DNA from: Micromonospora coriariae | GTDB lineage: Bacteria > Actinomycetota > Actinomycetes > Mycobacteriales > Micromonosporaceae | Reading direction: 5' to 3' | Assembly (NCBI RefSeq): GCF_900091455.1 | Contig: NZ_LT607412.1 | Span: forward strand, 558,001 to 622,000 | DNA length: 64,000 nucleotides | In this document: one piece after another, positions 40,698-48,212 of the stretch | How the letters are laid out: every line of letters begins with the position of its first letter | How positions within the stretch are numbered: position 1 is the first letter of the stretch | The notes under the pieces: model-generated | Seen by the model: the letters and a program-made list of their open reading frames with translations, nothing else | The model's database searches: none | Told to the model about the DNA's origin: nothing | Made by a program: the position numbers and the translations under genes

Positions 40698-41315
40698 TCA
40701 GCGGCGCGGGACGCGCGGCCGGCGCAGGGCCACCACGGCGAGGATCAACCCGGTGATGGTCAGCGCCGCCCCACCGGGCAGCAGCAGTTTGCCTGTCACG
40801 CCACCGGAGGCGCCCCCGAAACCGGTGGCCGGACCCCGACTGGGCTGAATCTTCTTGACCACCTGGAGCATCGTCGAGGCGGTCTCGCCGTCGCGGCACT
40901 CCAGCTTGACCCGGTAGTTGCCGGGGCGGGTGCGCTCGCGCACCATCGGCGCGGCGGTGAGCACCCCGCGCTGCGGCTGCACACCGACCGCGCCGAAGGC
41001 ATCCGAGACCACCGTGGCGCCCACCGAGTTGTCCCGGCAACTGGCCCGGATACCGACCAGGTAGCCGGGCTGCACAGTGCTGGGGCTCACCTCGACGAAG
41101 ACGTCCACCACCGGGCTGGGCTGGGGTGCGCCAGCGGGCGGGCCGGGCTGCGGCGCCCCGAGCGCGGGCGCGGCGAGCACGAGGACCGCCGTGGGCACGG
41201 GCGTGATGTTGGGTGCGAGGGCGACGGGCGCGGCGTGTGCGGGGGCGGCGGCCAGCAGGGGGCCGGCGAGCATGGCCAGCACCGACAGCGTCACGCCGCC
41301 GCGGGTCACTGTCAC
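40698..41315 (-). CDS. Secreted, C-terminally anchored protein next to class F sortase
   Basis: A 205-residue secreted protein. The signal peptide (1 to about 29) ends near AHAAP. A Pro/Ala-rich linker precedes a beta-rich domain (VFVEVSPSTVQPGYLVGIRASC to YRVKLEC), with two Cys likely forming a disulfide. The C-terminus has a hydrophobic helix (about 178-196) and a basic RRPRVPRR tail, as in sortase substrates. However, LPXTG is missing; LLPGG is the nearest sequence. It sits 7 bases upstream of the class F sortase gene. GTG 41315 is the start. Confidence 0.85.
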   Translation of the reverse strand: MTVTRGGVTLSVLAMLAGPLLAAAPAHAAPVALAPNITPVPTAVLVLAAPALGAPQPGPPAGAPQPSPVVDVFVEVSPSTVQPGYLVGIRASCRDNSVGATVVSDAFGAVGVQPQRGVLTAAPMVRERTRPGNYRVKLECRDGETASTMLQVVKKIQPSRGPATGFGGASGGVTGKLLLPGGAALTITGLILAVVALRRPRVPRR

Positions 41316-41448
41316 GATGCCCCCTCTCGACGCCGTGCGGCCGTGCCGGGAAGCGGACCAGCCGGCCTGCCGTACCAGTTGGATCCTCTCATTCCCGGTC
41401 GCACATCACATCCGATCCGCCGACCGGGTCGCGTATGCTCGGGTCGCT

Positions 41449-42156
41449 GTGACCGCCACCGACCATGACCCCGCCGCCCCGCCCACGAGCCGGGCGATCC
41501 GCACCTTCCACCCCCGACGGGGCCGGATGAGCGGCCGGCAGACCGATGCGCTGGATCGGCTCTGGCCCGTGTACGGCCTGGACGTGCCGGACGGGGTCGT
41601 GCGGCAGGTCGACCTCGCCGGCCTGTTCGGCCGCCGGGCGCCGGTGGTGCTGGAGATCGGCTCCGGCATGGGCGACAGCACCGCCATGATGGCCGCCGCT
41701 GACCCGGACCGAGATTATCTGGCGGTAGAGGTGCACACGCCGGGAATCGCGAACCTGCTCGACCTGGTGGACCGGGCCGGCCTGGGCAACGTGCGGGTGG
41801 CTCGGGGCGACGCGTTGGACCTGGTCCGTGGCCTGCCCGAGGGCGCCCTGGACGCGGTGCACGTCTTCTTCCCGGACCCGTGGCCGAAGGCCCGCCACCA
41901 CAAGCGGCGGATCATCCAGCCGGCACACGTGGCGCTGCTGCGCTCCCGCCTGAACCCGGGCGGCACGCTGCACTGCGCTACCGACTGGGCCGAGTACGCC
42001 GAGGCGATGCGGCAGACCCTGGACGCGGATCCGGAGCTGGTGGACGCGTACGGCGGGTTCGCGCCGCGTCCGGCGCACCGCCCGGTGACGAAGTTCGAGC
42101 AACGGGCGCTCACCGCCGGCCGGCCGGTCGCCGATCTGATCTACCGCCGCCGGTGA
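41449..42156 (+). CDS. trmB: tRNA (guanine-N7-)-methyltransferase
   Basis: A 235-residue TrmB enzyme. It uses S-adenosylmethionine to methylate G46 in tRNA. Signatures are FHPRRGRMSGRQTDAL, VLEIGSGMGDST (SAM loop), EVHTPGIANLL, and FFPDPWPKARHHKRRIIQ. It ends KFEQRALTAGRPVADLIYRR. The start is GTG 41449, nine bases after TATGCT, just before the conserved RTFHPRRGR segment. Longer starts overlap the promoter of the neighbouring secreted gene. It stands alone; a palindromic repeat begins directly after its stop. Confidence 0.95.
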   Translation: MTATDHDPAAPPTSRAIRTFHPRRGRMSGRQTDALDRLWPVYGLDVPDGVVRQVDLAGLFGRRAPVVLEIGSGMGDSTAMMAAADPDRDYLAVEVHTPGIANLLDLVDRAGLGNVRVARGDALDLVRGLPEGALDAVHVFFPDPWPKARHHKRRIIQPAHVALLRSRLNPGGTLHCATDWAEYAEAMRQTLDADPELVDAYGGFAPRPAHRPVTKFEQRALTAGRPVADLIYRRR

Positions 42157-42208
42157 AAGGAAGGGCCCCTTGTTAACGCCTGGCGTTGTACAAGGGCCCC
42201 TTGTTAAC
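42157..42208. repeat. GTTAACGCC-T-GGCGTT palindromic repeat, copy 2
   Basis: It begins at the base after the trmB stop. The core matches copy 1 (32562). The right end reads CCCCTTGTTAAC instead of CCCTTCCTAACA, so it repeats the left half rather than completing the outer palindrome. It may terminate trmB. Confidence 0.8.
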
Positions 42209-42277
42209 CAGGTGCCGGCGCCGGCGCGGCGACCCGGTTGGCACCCGGGGGCATGATCCAGGCACCATGGACGGGAT

Positions 42278-44791
42278 ATGACGCTCACCGCCGCGCTGCC
42301 GACAAGCGCCGACCCCGACACCCTCTTCGACGCGTTCGCCGGCTGGGCGAAGGAGCGCGGCCTCGACCTCTACCCCCATCAGGAGGAGGCGGTCATCGAG
42401 ATCGTCTCCGGCGCCAACCTGATCATGAACACGCCCACCGGCTCCGGTAAGAGCCTGGTGGCGGTCGCCGCGCACTTCGCGGCGCTCGCGGACAGCCGGA
42501 CGACCTTCTACACCGCGCCGATCAAGGCGCTGGTGTCGGAGAAGTTCTTCGCCCTCTGCGAGGTGTTCGGCGCCGAGAACGTCGGCATGCTGACCGGCGA
42601 CGCCAGCGTCAACGCCGACGCCCCGATCATCTGCTGCACGGCGGAGATCCTGGCCAATCTGGCGCTGCGCGAGGGTGACCGGGCCGACGTCGGCCAGGTG
42701 ATCATGGACGAGTTCCACTTCTACGCCGAACCCGACCGGGGCTGGGCCTGGCAGGTGCCGATCATCGAGCTGCCGCAGGCGCAGTTCATCCTGATGTCCG
42801 CCACCCTGGGGGACACCACCCGGTTCGTCGACGACCTGACCCGGCGCACCGGGCGGCCGACAGCCGTCGTCCGCTCGGCCGAGCGGCCGGTCCCGCTGAT
42901 CTTCTCGTACGCCATGACGCCCCTGCACGAGACGCTCGAGGAACTGCTGGAAACCAAGCAGGCCCCGGTGTACGTGGTGCACTTCACCCAGGCCGCCGCG
43001 CTGGAGCGCGCCCAGGCGCTGATGAGCGTCAACGTGTGCACGCGCGCCGAGAAGGACATGATCGCCGAGGCAATCGGCGGCTTCCGCTTCACCTCCGGCT
43101 TCGGCAAGACGCTGTCCCGGCTGGTCCGGCACGGCATCGGCGTCCACCACGCGGGCATGCTGCCCAAGTACCGCCGGCTGGTCGAGACCCTCGCCCAGGC
43201 CGGCCTGCTCAAGGTCATCTGCGGCACCGACACCCTCGGCGTCGGCATCAACGTGCCGATCCGCACCGTGCTGTTCACCGGCCTGTCCAAGTACGACGGG
43301 GTCCGTACCCGGCTGCTCAAGAACCGCGAGTTCCACCAGATCGCCGGGCGGGCCGGGCGGGCCGGCTACGACACCATCGGCCGGGTCGTGGTGCAGGCCC
43401 CCGAGCACGTCATCGACAACGAGAAGGCCCTCGCCAAGGCCGGCGACGACCCGAAGAAGCGCCGCAAGGTGGTCCGCAAGAAGCCGCCGGAGGGCTCGAT
43501 CGGCTGGGGCCAGCCCACCTTCGACCGACTGGTCGACGCCGAGCCGGAGCCGCTGACCTCCAGTTTCCAGGTCAGCCACTCGATGCTGCTCAACGTCATC
43601 GGCCGGCCCGGGGACGCGTTCACCGCGATGCGGCACCTCCTCACCGACAACCACGAGGAGCCCGCCGCGCAGCGCCGGCACATCCGCCGGGCGATCGCCA
43701 TCTACCGGGCGCTGCGTGCCGGCGGGGTCGTCGAGGAGCTGCCCGAGCCGGACGAGACCGGCCGGCGGATCCGGCTCACCGTCGACCTCCAGCTCGACTT
43801 CGCCCTCAACCAGCCGCTCTCCCCCCTCGCGCTGGCCACCATCGAACTACTCGACGCCGAGTCCCCGTCGTACGCGCTCGACGTGCTGAGCGTGATCGAG
43901 TCGATCCTCGACGACCCCCGGCAGATCCTCTCCGCGCAGCAGTTCAAGGCGCGCGGCGAGGCGGTCGCCGCGATGAAGGCCGAGGGCATCGAGTACGAGG
44001 CCCGCCTCGAACTGCTCGACGAGGTGACCCACCCGAAGCCCCTCGCGGAGCTGCTGGAGGCCGCGTACGAGATGTACCGGCAGGGGCACCCGTGGGTCGC
44101 CGACCACCAGCTCTCCCCCAAGGCCGTGGTCCGCGACATGTACGAGCGGGCGATGACCTTCACCGAGTACGTGCAATTCTACGGGCTGACCCGCTCGGAA
44201 GGCCTCGTCCTGCGCTATCTGGCCGACGCGTACAAGACGCTGCGGCAGACGGTGCCCGAGGACGCCAAGACCGAGGAGCTGATCGACCTCATCGAGTGGC
44301 TGGGCGAGCTGGTCCGCCAGGTCGACTCCAGCCTGATCGACGAGTGGGAGCGGCTGCGCAACCCGTCGGACGTGGCCGAGGTGGCCCAGGCGCACGCCGC
44401 CCTGACCGACCGGCCACCGGCGGTGACCCGCAACGCCCGCGCGTTCCGGGTGCTGGTGCGCAACGCGCTGTTCCGCCGGGTCGAGCTGGCCGCCCTGCGC
44501 CGCTGGGACCTGCTCGCCGAGCTGGACGCCGGCGACGGCTGGGACTACGACGCCTGGGCCGACGCGCTGGGGCCGTACTTCGAGGCGTACGACTCGATCG
44601 GCGTCGGGCCGGACGCGCGTGGACCGGCGCTGCTCATGATCGAGCAGGGCCGGGAGCGGTGGACGGTCCGGCAGATCTTCGACGACCCGGACGGCGACCA
44701 CGACTGGGGCATCAGCGCCGAGGTCGACCTGGCCGCCTCGGACGAGATCGGCGCCGCCGTCATCCGGATCACCGACGTCGGCCAGCTCTGA
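42278..44791 (+). CDS. Ski2-like DEAD/DEAH-box helicase with DUF3516
   Basis: An 837-residue SF2 helicase. Walker A is TPTGSGKS near residue 52. Motif II is the unusual DEFHFY, motif III is SATLGD, and motif VI is QIAGRAGRAGYD. GTDTLGVGINVPIRTVLF marks motif V. The C-terminal DUF3516 region (about 500-837) is typical of actinobacterial members. The architecture resembles Ski2/Mtr4 RNA helicases, so a role in RNA turnover is likely but inferred. Its ATG has only a weak ribosome site. It ends at a strong bidirectional hairpin. Confidence 0.93.
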   Translation: MTLTAALPTSADPDTLFDAFAGWAKERGLDLYPHQEEAVIEIVSGANLIMNTPTGSGKSLVAVAAHFAALADSRTTFYTAPIKALVSEKFFALCEVFGAENVGMLTGDASVNADAPIICCTAEILANLALREGDRADVGQVIMDEFHFYAEPDRGWAWQVPIIELPQAQFILMSATLGDTTRFVDDLTRRTGRPTAVVRSAERPVPLIFSYAMTPLHETLEELLETKQAPVYVVHFTQAAALERAQALMSVNVCTRAEKDMIAEAIGGFRFTSGFGKTLSRLVRHGIGVHHAGMLPKYRRLVETLAQAGLLKVICGTDTLGVGINVPIRTVLFTGLSKYDGVRTRLLKNREFHQIAGRAGRAGYDTIGRVVVQAPEHVIDNEKALAKAGDDPKKRRKVVRKKPPEGSIGWGQPTFDRLVDAEPEPLTSSFQVSHSMLLNVIGRPGDAFTAMRHLLTDNHEEPAAQRRHIRRAIAIYRALRAGGVVEELPEPDETGRRIRLTVDLQLDFALNQPLSPLALATIELLDAESPSYALDVLSVIESILDDPRQILSAQQFKARGEAVAAMKAEGIEYEARLELLDEVTHPKPLAELLEAAYEMYRQGHPWVADHQLSPKAVVRDMYERAMTFTEYVQFYGLTRSEGLVLRYLADAYKTLRQTVPEDAKTEELIDLIEWLGELVRQVDSSLIDEWERLRNPSDVAEVAQAHAALTDRPPAVTRNARAFRVLVRNALFRRVELAALRRWDLLAELDAGDGWDYDAWADALGPYFEAYDSIGVGPDARGPALLMIEQGRERWTVRQIFDDPDGDHDWGISAEVDLAASDEIGAAVIRITDVGQL

Positions 44792-44794
44792 CTC

Positions 44795-44826
44795 GACGCC
44801 GGAGGCGGCACTCCGCCTCCGGCGTC
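44795..44826. terminator. Bidirectional hairpin terminator
   Basis: Perfect 14-base arms (44795-44808 and 44813-44826) with loop CACT lie between the convergent helicase and MBL-fold genes. Confidence 0.85.
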
Positions 44827-44852
44827 CTCCACCAGCGATGCCCCGACCCCAC

Positions 44853-45572
44853 TCACCGAGCCTCGGCCACCGCCCTTGTCAGGCGCACCGCCTCGCGGAC
44901 GCCCCCGTTCCACGGGATGCCGTGACCGGGGAGGATCCACGTCGCCGGCAGGTCCTCGATGCGGGCGAGTGAGGCGAGCGCAAGCGCCGGGTCGTCGGTG
45001 AACGGCGCCGGCTGCGGGCCCTGCCGGCCGGTCAGCACATGCCGGGTGGTGAGCGCGTCCCCCACGAACACCGCGTCGGCGACCGGCACGTGCACGGCGA
45101 TGCTGCCCGGCGAGTGGCCCGGCATCCCGATCACGCGCGGGGCACCGGGCAGGTCGAGCACCTGACCGTCCTTTACGGCGGTCACCTCGGTGAGGTAGGT
45201 CGTGCGCATTCCGCCCTTGCGGCCCGCGTACCAGAGGAAACGCGCCATCGCGCCCACCTTGACCTTCCCGAAGGACGCCTTGGGCTTGACCTCGCCGCGG
45301 GCGCGGGCGGCGTCCGCGCCGTGCACGAAGATCGGCACGCCGTGATCGCGCCGGAGCCGCTCGGCGAACCCGATGTGGTCGGCGTCGCCGTGGGTGAGGA
45401 TCAACCCCCGGACGTCGGCGAGCGAGCGGCCCATGCCGGACAGCTCCGCCACCAGCTCCGGCCAGTGACCGGAGAGCCCGGCATCCACGACCGTCACACC
45501 CTCCTCGGTCTCGATCAGGTAGACGGCGACGATGTCGTTGCCGATGCGGTGCAGGTGTGGCCCGAGCTTCAT
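44853..45572 (-). CDS. MBL-fold metallohydrolase
   Basis: A 239-residue metallo-beta-lactamase-fold enzyme. The main motif reads THGDADHIG, so the second His of HxHxDH is replaced by Asp, a known variant in this subgroup. Other ligands are in GMPGHSPGS, FVGDALTT, and the C-terminal GHG. It is probably a two-metal hydrolase of an unknown ester, lactone or thioester. ATG 45572 follows GGGAGG. It is divergent from a TetR gene, with a double ATAGCTAT operator in between, so it is probably the regulated target. Confidence 0.9.
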   Translation of the reverse strand: MKLGPHLHRIGNDIVAVYLIETEEGVTVVDAGLSGHWPELVAELSGMGRSLADVRGLILTHGDADHIGFAERLRRDHGVPIFVHGADAARARGEVKPKASFGKVKVGAMARFLWYAGRKGGMRTTYLTEVTAVKDGQVLDLPGAPRVIGMPGHSPGSIAVHVPVADAVFVGDALTTRHVLTGRQGPQPAPFTDDPALALASLARIEDLPATWILPGHGIPWNGGVREAVRLTRAVAEAR

Positions 45573-45615
45573 GAGTGCCTCCCGAAGTAACGTCACGGCG
45601 TGATGGCTACGGTAC

Positions 45616-45650
45616 ATAGCTATCATGGCTAAAAGCTATAGCTATCATGG
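45616..45650. promoter_or_regulatory. Tandem ATAGCTATCATGG repeats, TetR operator candidate
   Basis: ATAGCTATCATGG occurs at 45616-45628 and again at 45638-45650, a period of 22 bases or about two helical turns. Each begins with the palindrome ATAGCTAT. The intervening AGCTATAGCT is also palindromic. It lies between the divergent MBL and TetR genes. Confidence 0.65.
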
Positions 45651-45686
45651 TGACGGCCGTCGCCCCGCCCCGGAAGGAGTACCCGC

Positions 45687-46265
45687 ATGCCGACCCCCGA
45701 CCGGACGTCGCTCGCCGACATCGTCGAGGCCGCCCGCGGCATCCTGGAGTCGGAAGGACTCCCGCGCCTGACCATGCAGGCGGTCGCCGAGCGGGTCGGT
45801 GTGCGCGCCCCGTCGCTCTACAAGCGGGTCCGTAACCGCGACGCCCTGATCCAGCTCGTCGCCGAGGCCACCGTCCGCGACCTGGGCGAGCAGCTCAGCG
45901 CCGTCGCCAGCAGCGGTGAGCCGGGCACTGACCTGGCCGAGCTGGCCCGCACCTTCCGCGCGTTCGCGCACGCACACCCGGCCGGCTATCAGCTGATCTT
46001 CGCCAACGGCCGCGAGGAGACCCGGCCCAGCCTCGACGCCCTCACCCGGGCCAGCGCCCCCGCCCTGCGCGTCGCCGCCGACCTCGCCGGGCCCGAGCAC
46101 GCCCTGGAGGCCGCCCGCATGTTCACCGCCTGGGCCAACGGCTTCGTGAGCATGGAGTACGCGGGCGCCTTCAACCTCGGCGGCAACCTCGACGAGGCCT
46201 TCGAGTTCGGCATCAGCCGCCTGACCGCCGCCTTCGCTCCCCCGGAACCGCCCCGGGCCCACTGA
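45687..46265 (+). CDS. TetR/AcrR-family transcriptional regulator
   Basis: A 192-residue TetR-type repressor. The HTH reads LTMQAVAERVGVRAPSLYKRVRNRDAL, with the recognition helix in RAPSLYKRV. The C-terminal domain has AHPAGYQLIFA and WANGFVSMEYAGAFNLGGNLDEAFEFG, matching the WHG-type TetR_C group. ATG 45687 follows GGAAGGAG. The tandem operator upstream suggests it represses itself and the MBL-fold gene. The inducing ligand is unknown. Confidence 0.93.
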   Translation: MPTPDRTSLADIVEAARGILESEGLPRLTMQAVAERVGVRAPSLYKRVRNRDALIQLVAEATVRDLGEQLSAVASSGEPGTDLAELARTFRAFAHAHPAGYQLIFANGREETRPSLDALTRASAPALRVAADLAGPEHALEAARMFTAWANGFVSMEYAGAFNLGGNLDEAFEFGISRLTAAFAPPEPPRAH

Positions 46266-46338
46266 CCGGCGGGGGCCACGGGCGGCAACGATCGACCCGC
46301 CGCTTCGCCACTTCTCCCGCTGGGCAATGTCAGACCCG

Positions 46339-46364
46339 TCGATTAGAATGTATGTACTAATCGA
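46339..46364. promoter_or_regulatory. TCGATTAG/CTAATCGA operator over a -10 box
   Basis: A perfect 8-base inverted repeat with a 10-base spacer. It contains TAGAAT (46344-46349), a good -10 hexamer, 39 bases from the GTG at 46388. A repressor bound here would block the gene. The local AT-richness is conspicuous. Confidence 0.6.
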
Positions 46365-46387
46365 GATCCTGACCTGGGAGGACGCCC

Positions 46388-47032
46388 GTGACCGCGCCCG
46401 CCTCCACGCCCCTCACCCCCTACGCCACACTGCTTGGCTTCACCCGCTACGTCGACCGCAACGGCCCCACCAAGGCGACCTTCGTGGGCGGCCTGCGCAA
46501 GCAGCGGGCCAGCCGCTCCGGCTTCAACCCGCACGGCCAGTTCGTCAAGGCCCTCAAGGCCGACATCGCCTTCCACACCGGCGGCACCCACCTCACCGGC
46601 GTGGTCGACGTGGTCAAGCCACGCTGGCGCCCGCTCTACCAGGCGCTGGTTCCCGGCGCCACGGCCTGGCTGCACTCCCTGGGCGAGCCGTCCGCCGTCG
46701 ATCTGGCCCAGACCCGCGACGCCCTGGCCATGCTGGGCGACCTACCAGTCAAGATCAACCCCCATTTCGGCGTACGGCACGCCGACGGCCGGGCCGAGGC
46801 GGTCCGGCTGCACTTCGACGAGACCCCGCCCAGCACGGAGTCCGTGCTCGCCACCCTGCACCTGATGGCCCGGCACATGGACGCGGTGCTGCCGCACGCC
46901 GAGCCGGTCCTGGTCGACGTCCGACGCGGCCAGGCCCACCACATGCCCGCCGACGCCAAGCCCGAACAGATCGAACGCTGGCTGGCCGGCGAAGCCGCCG
47001 CCTTCCGCGCCATCTGGACCACCGCCGCCTGA
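46388..47032 (+). CDS. Conserved hypothetical protein, family not recognised
   Basis: A 214-residue protein of no family I know. GTG 46388 follows GGGAGG by 6 bases. It begins YATLLGFTRYVDRNGPTKATFVGGLRKQR, with several basic residues, then FHTGGTHLTGVVDVVKP. The middle part is helical. The C-terminal half carries DVRRGQAHHMPADAKPEQIERWL, with adjacent His residues that could bind metal. It has no membrane segments or signal peptide. A palindromic operator overlaps its promoter, so it is regulated. A composite palindromic repeat follows its stop. Confidence 0.8.
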   Translation: MTAPASTPLTPYATLLGFTRYVDRNGPTKATFVGGLRKQRASRSGFNPHGQFVKALKADIAFHTGGTHLTGVVDVVKPRWRPLYQALVPGATAWLHSLGEPSAVDLAQTRDALAMLGDLPVKINPHFGVRHADGRAEAVRLHFDETPPSTESVLATLHLMARHMDAVLPHAEPVLVDVRRGQAHHMPADAKPEQIERWLAGEAAAFRAIWTTAA

Positions 47033-47044
47033 CCCACCCACCCC

Positions 47045-47124
47045 CAAGATCCGCGCAACATCGGGGTTCTTGCTGGCTCGCGCCGCAGCGAGGCAGTAGA
47101 AACACCGAAGTTGCGCGGATCTTG
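47045..47124. repeat. 80-bp CAAGATCCGCGCAAC palindrome, copy 1
   Basis: Perfect 15-base arms at 47045-47059 and 47110-47124. The loop contains a second partial hairpin. It is exactly 80 bases, the same as the copy at 48101. The two bracket the DUF559 gene. Confidence 0.85.
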
Positions 47125-47195
47125 ACGTTCCGGCCCGTCACAGGGGTTATCCACAGGGACTGCCGGCGGCGCAGTCCGCGGGTCAGGGTGTCGTC

Positions 47196-48089
47196 ATGCC
47201 TGTTCCACCACGACGGCCGGCGGTCTTACAGGGAAGCGTCTTCCGCGGCTCCCACGCCGTCGCCCAAGGCCTGCTGACCCGGACGGAGCTGCGCAGCACC
47301 GCGTGGCGCCCGTTGTTCCGGGACGTCTACGCGGATGCCCAACTGGTGATCACCCACCGCACCCGCTGTGTGGCTGCCGCACGGCGGGTGCTGCCGCCGG
47401 GCGTGGTGATCGCCGGGCGCAGCGCGGCCGCCTTCTACGGCGCCGGATCGGTCGCCGACCATGAGCCCGTCGACGTGCTCGTGCCCGCCGGGCGGCGGTT
47501 CGGGCCGGTCTCGGGGCTCGTGGTGCACACCGGCGCGTTCGCCCAGACCGACGTTGCGATGCGCGCCGGCATTCCGCTGACCACGCTGGCCCGCACCTGC
47601 TGGGATGTGGCCCGGTGGCTCACGACTGAGGACGCCGTCGCCATCGTGGACCGACTGGCTGGCCAACGGCTGGTGGCGCTCCCTCACCTACGCGCTGAGG
47701 CCCTGACGCGGGTCGGCAGCCGAGGCTGGAAGCGGATGGCGCGGGTGGCCGAGCTGGCCGACGCGGGAGCGGAGTCGGCCCAGGAGTCCCGCCTACGGGT
47801 GCGGATCGTGCTCGCGGGGCTGCCAACACCCGTGACCCAGTTCGTGGTCGAGCGCGACGGCAGGTTCGTGGCACGCCTCGATCTGGCCCGGCCGCACCTC
47901 AAGGTCGCCGTCGAGTACGACGGTCTGTGGCATCACGATCCGGAGCAGTTCCATCGGGACCGGCGCCGACTCAACCGCCTGCTCGGCGAGGACTGGATCG
48001 TCCTGCACGTCACAGCGAAGCGGCTCCGCGAGGACTTCGACGCCTTCCTGGCCGAACTCCGCCAGGCCCTCCGCACCCGCTCCCGCTAA
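47196..48089 (+). CDS. DUF559-domain protein with AbiEi-like N-terminal region
   Basis: A 297-residue protein. The N-terminal half (about 15-140) has GLLTRTELRSTAWRPLFRDVYAD and GRSAAAFYGAG, followed by VDVLVPAGRR and TTLARTCWDVAR. It resembles the antitoxin-like N-terminal region of AbiEi/DUF559 proteins. The C-terminal domain has KVAVEYDGLWHHDPEQFHRDRRRLNRL, the DUF559 Vsr-like nuclease fold. Conserved Glu and Asp in VEYDG are the likely catalytic residues. It is probably a DNA nuclease-like protein of unknown role. ATG 47196 has a weak ribosome site. It is bracketed by two copies of an 80-bp palindrome. Confidence 0.85.
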   Translation: MPVPPRRPAVLQGSVFRGSHAVAQGLLTRTELRSTAWRPLFRDVYADAQLVITHRTRCVAAARRVLPPGVVIAGRSAAAFYGAGSVADHEPVDVLVPAGRRFGPVSGLVVHTGAFAQTDVAMRAGIPLTTLARTCWDVARWLTTEDAVAIVDRLAGQRLVALPHLRAEALTRVGSRGWKRMARVAELADAGAESAQESRLRVRIVLAGLPTPVTQFVVERDGRFVARLDLARPHLKVAVEYDGLWHHDPEQFHRDRRRLNRLLGEDWIVLHVTAKRLREDFDAFLAELRQALRTRSR

Positions 48090-48098
48090 CCCAGACAA

Positions 48099-48182
48099 CG
48101 CAAGATCCGCGCAACTTCAGCGATCCTGCCGTCTCAACAGCTCGTGAGGCAGCAGTTTCCCCGAAGTTGCGCGGATCTTGCG
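48099..48182. repeat. 80-bp CAAGATCCGCGCAAC palindrome, copy 2
   Basis: Perfect 20-base arms at 48099-48118 and 48163-48182, containing the same 15-base ends as copy 1 (48101-48115, 48166-48180). An inner CTGCC...GGCAG stem gives a nested hairpin. It lies between convergent genes. Confidence 0.85.
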
Positions 48183-48212
48183 GTGCGGCGCGCGCGGCGC
48201 GTGGGGGGTGGG

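Noticed and set aside
47196..48089. Restriction-modification or Vsr mismatch-repair gene
   Set aside because: No methyltransferase is nearby and the Vsr-like resemblance is confined to the DUF559 core, so only a nuclease-fold label is supported.
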